A DNA stretch of 64,000 nucleotides, from positions 2,182,501-2,246,500 of the forward strand of contig JAGUCH010000002.1 in the NCBI GenBank assembly GCA_019096065.1. Reading direction: 5' to 3'. The stretch is from Paracyclopina nana. Lineage: Eukaryota > Arthropoda > Copepoda > Cyclopoida > Cyclopettidae. Made by a program: the position numbers and the translations under genes. Under the pieces are notes generated by a model. The model saw nothing but the letters and a program-made list of their open reading frames with translations. It did no database searches and was not told the origin of the DNA. The first letter of the stretch is position 1, and each line of letters opens with the position of its first letter. Of the stretch, positions 18,911 to 28,431 are shown piece by piece.

Positions 18911-19010
18911 TGAACTAAGCTCTTTTTTGTTCTCAGCCCTTTTTTGATCACTATTTCAATTACAAAAGAAACAACGTTTTTAACGCATCGGAAACGTATC
19001 TTGACACGCA
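18911..19010. promoter_or_regulatory. Divergent promoter between TBP-like and capsid genes
   Basis: A 100-bp gap between two divergent start codons must hold both promoters, or the 5' UTRs must overlap. It is A/T-rich with runs of T and A. I see no consensus TATA box, which is notable in an element that encodes a TBP-like factor. Confidence 0.45.
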
Positions 19011-20315
19011 ATGGATGAATTTAGGCATCAACAATCAAGCATTTTTGATACCTATCACAAAGATGCAGGATTGCTAAATGGACGCATTGTTTATTATGAT
19101 ACCCACAATCCTCTAAAAGATAGCTCAGTGCAAGAGTTTGTCATACCACCCAATGCTGACTACATTGATTTGTCTGCTACACGATTAATTGGGACTTTTA
19201 AAATTCAAAAAAAGAAGCTTGATAGTGGAGCAGAGGAGCTATTGGGAGATACAGATGATGTGAGTGTTGTCAATTATTGTCCATCCTCCTTTTGGCGACT
19301 TGTGACACTGGAACTGAACGGTGTTCCTGTGACAGACAATGGGTCATTCTCCTATATGCAAAAGGCATACATTGAAGCTTTGCTGAGCTTCGACAACGGC
19401 TACAAAAGCAGCTTTTTAAAGCATTCATGTTGCTGGGCTGCAGACACTGCCGGCAAGGAAGGCACTAACCACAAGAGCGGAGGCAATGTTGGCTACAATG
19501 AGCGAGCTGAAATGGTGAAGCACTCCAATGAAGTTGATTTTGAAACTTTTATTCATTTGGACTGCTTGAGAACTAACAAATATTTGCTTAATGGTGTTTC
19601 ACTCAAGTTTGCCTTTCATCGCAACAGTGATGACTTTTCCATCATCTCAAGCACTGCATCTACAACCCACACCTTTGAAGTCAAGCTGACAAAACTGAAG
19701 TTAGCTGTCAAATTTATCACTCTGCACCCTAAATTGGTAGAAAAGCATCAACAGCGACTATTGAAGAGCCCAGCTTTCTTCTACCACCCATTAGTCAAAG
19801 TTAACACCATCACTGTTCCAGCTGCCATTACTTCAACCACCTTTCAATCGGTGGTGGTAGGTGATTTGCCAAGGTTAATCATTGTTGGGTTTGTAGACTC
19901 CAATAACTTAAGTGGAACATTGAGAAACCCCTACATCTTTGCAAATCACGGGATCACTGATTTGTACTTTAGAAAACACGGCGAAATTGTGCAACCTGTG
20001 AATCAAAAATTAGATTATGAAAAGAACAAATACCTGCATTGGTACACACATTTCATCAGGACCCTTGGTCTTGGTGATCACCCAGAACGCATTCCTATCA
20101 GCTATGAAAGCTTCAAAAGTGGGAACAATTTTTATTGCCTTGATGTCCTGGGCTGTGGCACATCAGCCCCCATTCAACCCCAACAAGGATCTTTAGACAT
20201 CGGAGTTGTGTTCAAAAATGCCTTAGACAAATCACTCGTCATGTTTGTGTATGCAGTCTATGAATCAGGTTTCTCAGTTGATGCAGAGCGAAGAGTCACC
20301 TTTCATGCTCCTTAA
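19011..20315 (+). CDS. mcp: Major capsid protein (double jelly-roll type)
   Basis: ATG at 19011, 434 aa. It is beta-rich through its length, with the Polinton capsid pattern: an N-terminal VQEFVIPPNADYIDLSATRL strand set, then TFKI, then WRLVTLELNGVPVTDNGSFSYMQKAYIEALLSF (typical of the Polinton capsid 'YxxYxxxLLxxxxxxK' region), a variable loop, and a second barrel with LPRLIIVGFVDSNN and the FYCLDV...GSLDIGVVFKNAL ending. It lies directly before the packaging ATPase, the usual Polinton pairing. The frame looks whole. Confidence 0.9.
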   Translation: MDEFRHQQSSIFDTYHKDAGLLNGRIVYYDTHNPLKDSSVQEFVIPPNADYIDLSATRLIGTFKIQKKKLDSGAEELLGDTDDVSVVNYCPSSFWRLVTLELNGVPVTDNGSFSYMQKAYIEALLSFDNGYKSSFLKHSCCWAADTAGKEGTNHKSGGNVGYNERAEMVKHSNEVDFETFIHLDCLRTNKYLLNGVSLKFAFHRNSDDFSIISSTASTTHTFEVKLTKLKLAVKFITLHPKLVEKHQQRLLKSPAFFYHPLVKVNTITVPAAITSTTFQSVVVGDLPRLIIVGFVDSNNLSGTLRNPYIFANHGITDLYFRKHGEIVQPVNQKLDYEKNKYLHWYTHFIRTLGLGDHPERIPISYESFKSGNNFYCLDVLGCGTSAPIQPQQGSLDIGVVFKNALDKSLVMFVYAVYESGFSVDAERRVTFHAP

Positions 20316-20326
20316 AATAAAAAATA

Positions 20327-20998
20327 ATGTTTGACGTTTCACTACATCACCCCTTTTCAATGCTGGTAGTTGGCAGTTCTCAAACTGGCAAAACTACTTT
20401 CTGCATGCGATTCCTTCAGCACTTGAACAAGCTTGTCAAAGATCCGCCCAAAAATGTTGTCCTGTTTTACCAAGAATCCCAACCAAAGTATGATTTGATG
20501 CTAAAACAAGGTCTTGTCTCACGCACCATTCGAGGCATTCCCCATCAAAGTGAGCTGAAAGACCTTGCCAGGAGCTATCTGGATGAAGATCCTAGTGGGT
20601 CACTATTCATATTAGATGACTCATTGGCTGCCTTAGATGGAAATGGTCTAGAGTTGCTCTTTGCACAAACTGTGCACCATCAAAGGGTGTCAGTCATTCT
20701 AGTTTCGCAATCCCTTTTTTATAAATCTAGAGCTATGCGTACCATTTCACTGAACTCACAGTACTTGGTGCTCTTTAGAAATCCCAGAGATGCTCGCCAA
20801 GTCACAACCCTTGCCTCTCAAATTGGAGCTTATTCCCCCTCATTCTTTGTGGAAACATTCCAAAAAGCAACTCGACTTCCCTATGGCTATCTACTTATTG
20901 ATTTTACTGTGTGGCAATCGGACGTGGTGCGTTTACGATCCCGAATATTTGATGAAGAAAGCCCAATGATCACATTCCTCCCAGCATCATGCACCTAA
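20327..20998 (+). CDS. atp: Genome-packaging ATPase (FtsK/HerA, A32-like)
   Basis: ATG at 20327, 223 aa, 12 bp after the capsid stop. Walker A is VVGSSQTGKTTF (residues about 14-25), Walker B is SLFILDDSLAAL (about 96-107), and VSVILVSQSLFYKSRAMRTI is the sensor/arginine-finger region. This is the A32-type motor that pumps DNA into the capsid, a core Polinton gene. The tight spacing suggests one transcript with the capsid gene. The frame looks whole. Confidence 0.94.
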   Translation: MFDVSLHHPFSMLVVGSSQTGKTTFCMRFLQHLNKLVKDPPKNVVLFYQESQPKYDLMLKQGLVSRTIRGIPHQSELKDLARSYLDEDPSGSLFILDDSLAALDGNGLELLFAQTVHHQRVSVILVSQSLFYKSRAMRTISLNSQYLVLFRNPRDARQVTTLASQIGAYSPSFFVETFQKATRLPYGYLLIDFTVWQSDVVRLRSRIFDEESPMITFLPASCT

Positions 20999-21019
20999 GA
21001 AGATGGGCCTTGTAGTTGC

Positions 21020-21430
21020 ATGAGAGTCATGAAGTCTCTTACACCTGAAAAGTGTGCACTGGGCTTTCTGCAGGCTGTTTGCAACGCCAAGCCCCAGGAC
21101 AGGGGTGAAATATTAAAAAGGATTGATGATGCATCAGTAGATAAAATTTGTGAGGTTATCTACAATATCAACTATTCACGTATGCCAATGCCAGGTGGGA
21201 AAAAGAGCAAACTGAAAAAATTCTACCTAGACAACAAGCAAGATTTTGACTTTTTAATGAATAAAAACAAACCTTTGAAGAGTAAACGACAACGACTGCT
21301 GAAAAAAGAAAAAGAATTAACTACCATCATCAAGACTAGCCTGCCTCATCTTAGCTTGCTGTGCCATGAGACCAAAAAACTTCAAAAGCGCAGTGCAAAG
21401 CATGGCACTTGTGACTCTCCCAGTATATAA
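21020..21430 (+). CDS. Small basic Polinton protein (136 aa)
   Basis: ATG at 21020, 22 bp after the ATPase stop. Helical N-terminal half (CALGFLQAVCNAKPQDRGEI) and a Lys-rich second half (KKSKLKKFYLDNKQDFDFLM, KSKRQRLLKKEKEL). Composition and place, right after the capsid and ATPase genes, suggest a virion-associated DNA-binding protein, but no family is recognised. It overlaps the next gene by 65 bp in another frame. Confidence 0.5.
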   Translation: MRVMKSLTPEKCALGFLQAVCNAKPQDRGEILKRIDDASVDKICEVIYNINYSRMPMPGGKKSKLKKFYLDNKQDFDFLMNKNKPLKSKRQRLLKKEKELTTIIKTSLPHLSLLCHETKKLQKRSAKHGTCDSPSI

Positions 21431-21959
21431 TCGCTTTATCAGGAAACTTCAAGAAGAAATGAGAAGGGAAGAAGAAGATGAATTGAACCGACTGAATGAA
21501 ATGGGAGCAGCTGTAAGCATGTCAGAGCCTCCTCCACCAGTTGAGGTGCAAGAGCCAGAGAGGCAGCAAAATGATGAGCTTCTTCCAACATCAGGGGAAG
21601 CTCAATTGCAGCCGGTGACTGAGGTACCACCACCGATTGAAGAAGTTGCCCCAGAGCCGCAAATGATGCCAGAATCAAACACCATCATTGACCCCATGCA
21701 AGAACCACCCATGGAGATAGAAGAGGCACCACGCTTTGCTTGCTCCCTCTGTGGCTCTGAATTTACCCGTGGTAATTCACTAAAGCGGCATTTAAAAAAT
21801 ATTCATGCCCTTGGGGAAGCTCAGAAACGAAAAGTTGCCTCAGCCAGAGACCCAAAGACTCGCATTATGCCAGATTGGTATGATCGTCGTGCATTAGATA
21901 ATCATGCAACAAACAAAGTGAGAAAAACAGAGTCCAATGACTACAAAATGTGGAACTAA
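21366..21959 (+). CDS. Pro/Glu-rich protein with C-terminal C2H2 finger (197 aa)
   Basis: ATG at 21366, overlapping the previous gene. An N-terminal helix (NRFIRKLQEEMRREEEDELN) is followed by a long disordered Pro/Glu/Val-rich middle and one classic C2H2 finger near residue 125 (FACSLCGSEFTRGNSLKRHL ending in KNIH; CxxC-x12-H-x4-H). A basic tail follows. This could be a scaffold or regulator. The single finger is like the one in the 226-aa Polinton protein, hinting at a shared source. Confidence 0.6.
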   Translation: MRPKNFKSAVQSMALVTLPVYNRFIRKLQEEMRREEEDELNRLNEMGAAVSMSEPPPPVEVQEPERQQNDELLPTSGEAQLQPVTEVPPPIEEVAPEPQMMPESNTIIDPMQEPPMEIEEAPRFACSLCGSEFTRGNSLKRHLKNIHALGEAQKRKVASARDPKTRIMPDWYDRRALDNHATNKVRKTESNDYKMWN

Positions 21960-22006
21960 GCTTTCCGAATAAACTTGTATGATACATGTAAGAAATTTTT
22001 ATTTAT

Positions 22007-22546
22007 TTACGACAAAAAAGCTCTTACAGCACCAATCAACTGAGTTCTGCAGACAGGGCAGGTGTAGACTGAGGTTCCACAAACTAAACATGACACCACA
22101 TGGTGACATGGCAAAAATAGCATGCCAATTTCTCTGTGGTAGCATATTTTGCACTCATTTTTCAACGTTGACCTCCTAGCTTCTTCTATTTCATCATCTC
22201 CTTCATCCTTTTTCTGTTCACTGAGGATCCTGCTCGCTGTTGATCCAGTTAGCCATACTTGTCTTATGAACCGATCCCCTTTCATCAAACGGACATAGGG
22301 GCAGGTGGGGAACCATAATGTATGCTCAACCCAAGGATCCTCATTAGGCAACCATCTATGTATGCCACCATGGCAATAGTAGCAGTAGACACTATCTCCA
22401 CACCCAGAGTAAAAAAATCCTGCCTTTGCCATTTTAATAGGGCGTTGGGTTAAGCCAATAGGCCAAGTTGCAAATGATTTGAGTCTACTTTCCAGAGTAG
22501 CATACTTTTTGTTCATGGTTTCTCTAAATATAATTATATGATCCAT
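22007..22546 (-). CDS. iap: BIR-RING inhibitor of apoptosis, copy 1
   Basis: ATG at 22546, 179 aa. One BIR domain: residues about 12-80 with CYYC, then 16 residues, then H-x6-C (C-x2-C-x16-H-x6-C), the canonical zinc-binding pattern. A C-terminal RING follows: CKICYHREIGMLFLPCHHVV, then C-x2-C and CPVC. The BIR-RING layout is that of cellular and baculovirus IAPs, which bind caspases or pro-apoptotic peptides and act as ubiquitin ligases. It is related to copy 2 (the cores are clearly similar, with matching N-terminal stretches such as KYATLESRL), so it arose by duplication within the element. Blocking death of the host cell is the likely role. Confidence 0.92.
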   Translation of the reverse strand: MDHIIIFRETMNKKYATLESRLKSFATWPIGLTQRPIKMAKAGFFYSGCGDSVYCYYCHGGIHRWLPNEDPWVEHTLWFPTCPYVRLMKGDRFIRQVWLTGSTASRILSEQKKDEGDDEIEEARRSTLKNECKICYHREIGMLFLPCHHVVSCLVCGTSVYTCPVCRTQLIGAVRAFLS

Positions 22547-22768
22547 TTTTTTTAGCTCTCTCTCCTCCAGTCATCAAGAGGTGACTGACCACACAAAAAG
22601 TGCATTGCACTGGACCTGTGCTTTTGTTCATGAGAAAGCACTTGTTATGCACTACTTTTGTACCTGTGTGCATAAAACTACCAATTCTATTTTTTTACCT
22701 CATTTTGGTTCTGGGATGAAATTGAGACTTTATTTTCTGAGAAAACCTAATGAGCACATTAAAAAGAA

Positions 22769-23362
22769 TTAAGACAAAAAAGCTCTTGCTCCGCCAGTCA
22801 ACTGAATCCTACAGATAGGGCATCTGTTGACTGAGGTTCCACAAACTAGGCAAGACACCACATGGTTACAAGGTAAAAACATCATGTTGATCTCTCTTTT
22901 GTAACATATTTTGCACTCATTTTGGATTGTTGAGGTGTTACATTCTTCTTCTTCTTTCATTGCAAAATAGGGTTTTTTATCCTTCTCCTTCGTTCGTGGA
23001 TTCTTTGAGCAAATCATGCATGTTATGCATTCAAGTATTGAAAAGTCGTCGTCATTCTCTGCTCTCTCTGTGACAGTCTCTACATAACACTTTCCCTTCA
23101 TCAATCGGACATAGGGGCAATTGGGAGACCACAGAATATGTTCCTCCCAAGGATCAAACATCCTGATCCATTCTTCCCATTTATGATGACAATAATAGCA
23201 AAAAACAATATGACCAACCCCAGAGTAAAAAAATCCTGCCCTTGCCATCTCAAGTGGGGTTTGGATTAAGTATTTGGGCCAGGTGACAAATGAGTTGAGT
23301 CTACTTTCCAAAGTAGCATACTTGTGATTCATGGGTGCAACAAATTTGACTATTTCCTCCAT
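22769..23362 (-). CDS. iap: BIR-RING inhibitor of apoptosis, copy 2 (in the terminal repeat)
   Basis: ATG at 23362, 197 aa; the upstream open frame to 23392 has no ATG. BIR: CYYCHHKWEEWIRMFDPWEEH then 6 residues and C. RING: CKICYKREINMMFLPCNHVV, then CLVC and CPIC. Its 5' half lies within the right inverted repeat, and the same DNA is present in mirror image at the left end. So the gene's promoter and N-terminal part are shared by both element tips. A middle acidic/charged spacer differs from copy 1. Confidence 0.92.
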   Translation of the reverse strand: MEEIVKFVAPMNHKYATLESRLNSFVTWPKYLIQTPLEMARAGFFYSGVGHIVFCYYCHHKWEEWIRMFDPWEEHILWSPNCPYVRLMKGKCYVETVTERAENDDDFSILECITCMICSKNPRTKEKDKKPYFAMKEEEECNTSTIQNECKICYKREINMMFLPCNHVVSCLVCGTSVNRCPICRIQLTGGARAFLS

Positions 23363-23604
23363 TTTGAGCTCTTTATCCCCGTAGCAACTCAAGGTGACTG
23401 ACCCTCACCAAAAGTGCAATGCACTAAAAACTATGGTGCAACCCTGAGAAAGCACCTGTTTTGCACCTTGGTGCAATTGCACCTTTGCACCCCCACAAGG
23501 GTGCAAATTGCACTTACCCCTGAGTGCATTTTGGTTCCCACGCACTACTATGGGGCTTTCTAATTACCGCAATTGTGTCAGAGTGGTGTAGGTACTATAC
23601 AACA
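23150..23604. repeat. Right terminal inverted repeat
   Basis: Mirror image of about 1250-1705, ending TGTTGTATAGTACC when read from the outside. It is followed by the second copy of the 6-bp duplication, CGCGCC (23605-23610). It contains the GTGCA-word cluster (about 23414-23530) in front of IAP copy 2, which might act as its promoter region. Confidence 0.88.
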
Positions 23605-23610
23605 CGCGCC

Positions 23611-25479
23611 TCCCAGGCCACTCATTCGCACAGTAAGGCGCTGATTTTGGTCAGCATCTTTCTTGCGATCTCCTCTATTGTAGCGAAGCCGTGAGCTGGA
23701 CGTATTAGGTCTCACATAGCCTCCATCATCATAACATCGGCTGCATACTCGCCGCCTTTTCCAAATCAATATGCCCATACACGTGAATCCCAGTGCTGCA
23801 GACAATAGGCTCACCGTCAGGATTATTTCCCAATTATTGAATAAACCTCCAAGTTCATCTTCAGGGAATTTTGTAAAGAACTTCACCATATCACTTTCCC
23901 AAGGAGAGTCCTCGTATCCAGTACTTTGAGTTCCAAGGGAAACCTTACAATTGCTAAGGATCTGATAGGATCCTGGTTCCAATACCACCGAGTTCTTGAA
24001 GTCATTTAAACAAGTCCTATTAATCATTGCACTTGAGACCAAATTTAAGAACCCTTTATAATTAGCACATCCCACATCAGTGAGCGTGTTAGTTTTAAGT
24101 GGCTCTAATTCACAGGCGTCAAAAGGGTCACCCAGAGCTAGCCCTAAAAGTACTTTAGCACAGTGCTGGACTCCTTCTGTCAAGTCAAAGTCCTTGTTTT
24201 CACACACGGTTAAATTATGGTCATGAACGAAGCAATCACTATAGATGGGTATTTCCCGAGACACAAACACTAGATCATTTCGGCGGGTCAAATACCTATC
24301 ATGCAGTAAGAATCCGTTTTTGCTTCGTGACACAATATGATATGTGACCTCAGGGGTAGGGTCCATTTCTTTATACCCAACTATTCCCTGAGTGACAAAG
24401 TCTCCACTCTGCTCAGTGTTCGCCAACGGTTCATAAACATTAGTAATGGTGGCCGCATTTCTGTCACTATTATGCGCCAGGGTTGGTAAGCTGAACCGTG
24501 TGCCTGCCTGCCCAAAATTTCTGGCAAATTGCACAACTGTGTCAGCATATGACAATACTTGCTGCAGATCATTTGGTAATAATCCAGACTTCAAAAATAC
24601 CTTGCTAAAACCTTTCAGTAGTCGAAAGGCCAAAGAAACTTTCGGTGGTACTCTCAGTGGAGTGGTATTTGCGATCATGCCATCGGTGAATTTTGTCGAT
24701 TTACCTGATTCTGCTAGGGCCATCACGGCGTTGTAGGCCTTTTCAAGGAAGCTTTTCCTCCCAGACAATTCAGATTTGACAAAGTCCTTATGGGTGATGA
24801 CAAAGTCATTTTGGACACATATCGTTGCCTTCCCATCACTGTGTGGTGCATGGGCTTTAACTGACGTCATGGTCCTCGGCCCTTGTCCCACAGTGAAATA
24901 CCCCGTGATACACGGGTAACCTGCAATTATCTCATCGTCCGGTTTTTTCTCATACCCCACTTGAGGAAATGTGGTTTTCCCATCCAAGGACATAGGTACC
25001 TCATTGACAATTCGAAACTTTACACATAAAGTCACCTTAGTGGCAAGAGGGCTTTCCTTTGCCGTATAACGTAATAGTTCTAGAAAAACGTCCATGTCTT
25101 CATAAGTTTTAGGGGCAAATGGTACAAACCCTTGACGTTTGGAGCAAGCTTTGTCGATGGTGTTAGGGGTACTCTCTTCACCAACTGCCAACATATTCCC
25201 AATATGGACCAAGTCCTCCTTGTCCTTAACTTCTTTTACCACGGTGTCAATATTATTCAGGACGCCAATTGTTGATTGCAAAAGGCCACTGTAATCCTTC
25301 GTATCTAACACCATAGCCTTTTTCACCATTCTAGGATGGTGGACCACTCTAACTGGAACTAGGGCATGTCCGGAATGGCAAAGTGCCTCATCCAGTACGA
25401 ACTGAGTATTTGGGTAGTTGGACAGGCCCCAAGTGCCAGATCCCAAAAGGGTGAGTATGAAGACCAATTCAAGCAACAT
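23611..25479 (-). CDS. env: Envelope-like type I glycoprotein of the LTR element
   Basis: ATG at 25479, over 620 aa. Signal peptide: MLLELVFILTLLGSGTWG. A large Cys-containing ectodomain has several N-x-S/T sites. One membrane span stands near the C-terminus (IILTVSLLSAALGFTCMGIL), followed by a basic RRR tail with CSRC. The 3' end of the gene meets the Polinton insertion at 23605-23610, so its last part lies beyond that element. I could not place the ectodomain in a named fusion-protein family; a glycoprotein of the chuvirus type captured by LTR elements is one option, unproven. It has its own TATA box, so it need not rely on splicing from the LTR. Confidence 0.7.
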
Positions 25480-25535
25480 CTTACCAGCACAAATTCTGAT
25501 CAGAAACTATATGGGCCCCAAGACCGCTAACTTTC

Positions 25536-25543
25536 CTTATAAA
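25536..25543 (-). promoter_or_regulatory. TATA box of the glycoprotein gene
   Basis: On the minus strand GGTTTATAAGG lies about 60 bp before the ATG at 25479. Spacing and sequence fit a core promoter with a short 5' UTR. Confidence 0.55.
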
Positions 25544-25716
25544 CCCAGACAAGTGTGGGCACGCCACCTTACTATGTCTAGACACTCTTTGCTTTTTTCC
25601 ATTGGTTTTTATTATCATAGCATGTCGACATGTATGGTAAAAAGTTAAGAGTATTGGCCCACAACCAAGTATTTTATCAATATGTACAATTCGATTCTGA
25701 AGGGTAATTTCATTTT

Positions 25717-26871
25717 TTAGAACTGCCCGACAAATCCATTAATCGCCTCAGTGAATACCTTGATGTCGCTGGGGGTCATTTCCTCCATTTTAGCCTGGAG
25801 GAGATAGTTCACACGCTCCTTATTCTTATCGACTTTGGAGCGCTTAGCGTGCAATATATCTGGTCCATTCGTTCCTGCACCAAAAGGGCGCCCGCGCGCT
25901 ACATCGGCGTACAGTCTAGGTCCTCGCCTTGGTTTTTGTTGCCAAGACTTCTCCACAAACGCAGCTAGTTTTTGGGGCCTGGCCCCGGCTGTGTACCTCA
26001 CGCATTGCGGATATGTCCCAATGGCTCGATCGACAAACTGGGCTACCATGGTAGGCAGGAGTGCGGTCATATCGATCTTCACGTCCAATTTTCGTGGTGC
26101 TTGAGCCACACCATTGTTAAGGCAGGACGGCGGTCCCACATACAGTTGCAAGTAAGGCGACGTCAAATCATGGAACATCCGCGGATCCCAAAATGTTGAG
26201 TCCAATGTTGGCATGATCTGAATGCAGCCTCGCTTGGTATAATGTTTTGAGACTACCACAGGGAGTTGAGCTCCACCCTGTCCACGGATTCCATGAACAT
26301 AATACCCAACAGCTGTTGGGCTCTGGACGGCAGACCAACTCCTGACATTGGCCAACTTATGGACATTCTCGTCATATTCCATCTTGTCAGGCAAGTTGTA
26401 GACTGGTAGATTGTCTAGCATCGGAAATATAACAAGAAAATCGGGAATCTCCCCTCCTTTACTCACTGGCTCGATAATCAATTCAATGCAGTCAAAGTTT
26501 TTCACCTTCAATGGCCTACGAGGCTCGGTCCGTTCATAGGGTTCTCCATTTATCCTAATCGTTAGGTCAAAAGGCACCTCCTTTCCAACAGTCATGACCT
26601 CTTTCGTAGCTATCTTCAACAGGCTTGCATCATAATGCTGCTGTATAGTAGCCCTGGTCCGGCTCGCCTCCCTCGCATAGGCCTGTAGACCCTCCATGTG
26701 GGGAGGCCTGATCAAATCCTCAAATGGCAATGGGTACCCCAAACTGGAGGATACCCTTTCCAATGGGACCTCGAGGGGTTCCTCTTGGTCCTGGTGCCTA
26801 GTTGTCTGATTCTGGGGCTTGGTTCTCAGTATTGACAGCAGGCATGTTGCGATCCATAACTGGCCCATCAT
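25717..26871 (-). CDS. Unknown 384-aa protein of the retroelement cassette
   Basis: ATG at 26871. Mixed alpha/beta, with basic C-terminal stretches (QQKPRRGPRLYADVARGRPF) and a middle region rich in aromatic and Val/Pro segments (FDCIELIIEPVSKGG, LTSPYLQLYVGPPSC). No signal peptide or clear membrane span. Position between the acidic frame and the glycoprotein, and the basic tail, would fit an internal virion (nucleoprotein- or matrix-like) protein, but I do not recognise the family. It overlaps the acidic frame upstream. Confidence 0.5.
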   Translation of the reverse strand: MMGQLWIATCLLSILRTKPQNQTTRHQDQEEPLEVPLERVSSSLGYPLPFEDLIRPPHMEGLQAYAREASRTRATIQQHYDASLLKIATKEVMTVGKEVPFDLTIRINGEPYERTEPRRPLKVKNFDCIELIIEPVSKGGEIPDFLVIFPMLDNLPVYNLPDKMEYDENVHKLANVRSWSAVQSPTAVGYYVHGIRGQGGAQLPVVVSKHYTKRGCIQIMPTLDSTFWDPRMFHDLTSPYLQLYVGPPSCLNNGVAQAPRKLDVKIDMTALLPTMVAQFVDRAIGTYPQCVRYTAGARPQKLAAFVEKSWQQKPRRGPRLYADVARGRPFGAGTNGPDILHAKRSKVDKNKERVNYLLQAKMEEMTPSDIKVFTEAINGFVGQF

Positions 26872-27017
26872 CCTTTAGGAGCTCACTAACCTCATGCTCG
26901 TTGAACTCTCCAGTCTTATCAGTCTCCATCATGGAGACCAATGCAGATTCTCCTTCCATGGATTCGGTGATCAGAGACATCCTTAGGTTATCGAGGCTAT
27001 TCAAGCTATCGCTCATT
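26798..27017 (-). CDS. Short acidic protein of the cassette
   Basis: From ATG at 27017, about 72 aa, strongly acidic (SMEGESALVSMMETDKTGEF, EVSELLKDD). The open frame reaches 27094, but that part spans a TATA box, so the transcript probably starts near 27028. It overlaps the 384-aa frame by 74 bp. Role unknown. Confidence 0.4.
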
Positions 27018-27051
27018 TCCAGACTGTTGCTGTAGGGCCGTAAACTGCCCT

Positions 27052-27215
27052 TTTTATACGCATCTTTACAGGTATGCCCCACACTCTCGGGCATTTAAAT
27101 GCGTGGGTTGTCCCTTTAAAAAAAACCCAAGGTCATTTTTTGTCTGGGTAAAAAAGAACAAGGTAAGTAGACTTATACCACTTCCTTATAAGATGGGCGC
27201 GTGCGCGCACGCTCA
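27052..27215. promoter_or_regulatory. Divergent TATA promoters of the cassette
   Basis: On the minus strand GTATAAAAAGGGC (27052-27060) precedes the acidic and 384-aa frames. On the plus strand CCTTATAAGATGG (27185-27195) precedes the spliced gene at 27382. A perfect 14-bp palindrome, GCGTGCGCGCACGC, lies at 27199-27212. This is an internal back-to-back promoter pair in an LTR element. Confidence 0.6.
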
Positions 27216-27381
27216 TCGTCGGGTTGCACGGACATTTTTGACTTCCTAGGTCGTGAAACGTAGCGAGGGTGCAACAGGCAGTTGCAACTCTCAGCTTTCA
27301 CTTAATGTTAATCATTCTCCCATCGGACTTCGTCCAAGTTGGTCACTTTTCTAGAGATATTCCAATCCCAATCAACTCGCG

Positions 27382-28431
27382 ATGGTCATTTTAGCCTGGG
27401 TTTCTCTAACTCCAGAGGGCAGCTCAGCAGAGGCTCCCACGGATGTTCCAATCCAGTCATCTACAGTGGATCCTGCGCTTGTGGATTCTCAAAACACGGG
27501 CCCAATAGGTCCTAATGTTGCTATTCCTGAGAGTGGCATTTCTGAAGCTGAGGGTGGACCTGGGTTTGACCCAGCTCCTGTCGATCCCTTTGAGGTGGAG
27601 GTGTTTGACCCCCGAGATTTAATGCCAGCGGTACCAAATGGTTATCGTCCCGTTGCCCCTCAGAGGGACTGGATCGATGAGGTTTTCAATTATCACCGAT
27701 ACGGTGTAATGGGGTGGATCGGTCTTGGAGCCTCCATTGGGATGGCTTTGGTAAGTTCAACTTTATGGCTAGTTTTGCAACTATGGCCAAATTTTATTTA
27801 CCACCTCTTCCTTACAGATTTTGCTTGGCATGTTGGTGTACTTCTGCGTGTGGACATCACGATGGTGCCGTAGGTTTGTGGCCACGTTTCGAGCTATTCG
27901 TACGGAGTCAGCGGCTGCCAGTGGAGCCATGCAAATGCTTCCAACAAAGGCCCCATCTGAGCATGCAGCGGTATTTCACTGCTGTACACCAGAGGTCCGA
28001 GCTTTGCCACCAGCCCCGATTATGCGTGACCCTGATGTCCATTCGCTCCAAATGGCAATGGCTGCCATGGACCCCTATGGAACACTACGCCGGAATCCCA
28101 GCATCATGTCCGGGCTGGCCCACATCTATGACGTCCCTAATCCCAAGGGCTGGGTAAGGACCTATCAATTTATGAACTGTAAACGGATTACTCATGTACT
28201 CTTTTTCATGCACCTTTTCAGGTACCTGCTACTGAAGGGTGCGGGCCGCGAACTTTGAAGAAACGATCTCGCCGGGCTCGAGCCCGAGATAACCGTCGCT
28301 TGGATTCGGCAGCAGGGTCCATTCCGGACAAAGACGAAGTCAATGAGGCTGAACCTCTCTCGATCGCAGATGAGGACCAGGACTCAGCTGGGTCCAAGGC
28401 TTCCCAAGACGTTAACAGCGATGCCAACTAA
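27382..28431 (+). CDS. Spliced single-span membrane protein, three exons (304 aa)
   Basis: Exons 27382-27750, 27818-28153 and 28222-28431, separated by GT-AG introns of 67 and 68 bp; all three read in one frame. The N-terminal part is Ser/Pro/Glu-rich. A hydrophobic span crosses the first splice junction (GLGASIGMAL, then ILLGMLVYFCVW), followed by a basic, Trp/Arg-rich stretch. The last exon is basic then acidic (KKRSRRARARDNRR, with Asp/Glu after). It is antisense to gag and pol, with its own TATA box upstream and an AATAAA near 28746 downstream. Family unknown. The layout suggests a type III or tail-in membrane protein with a nuclear-signal-like basic cluster. Confidence 0.62.

Larger units (their letters stand above)
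1250..23604. mobile_element. Polinton/Maverick (22.4 kb) with transcription-factor, MBD and IAP genes
   Basis: Bounded by inverted repeats that both begin TGTTGTATAGTACC and by the 6-bp duplication CGCGCC (1244-1249 and 23605-23610); 6 bp is the usual Polinton duplication. Core genes: protein-primed DNA polymerase B, retroviral-type integrase, major capsid protein, packaging ATPase and capsid-like proteins. Extra genes: MBD protein, TBP-like, TFIIB-like, two IAPs, a protamine-like basic protein and zinc-finger proteins. I did not recognise the usual adenain-type cysteine protease among the open frames. The left 4.8 kb is mostly repeats and captured fragments; the right 16 kb is gene-dense and its core frames look whole. 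It is nested inside the LTR element and so is younger than that insertion. Confidence 0.93.
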
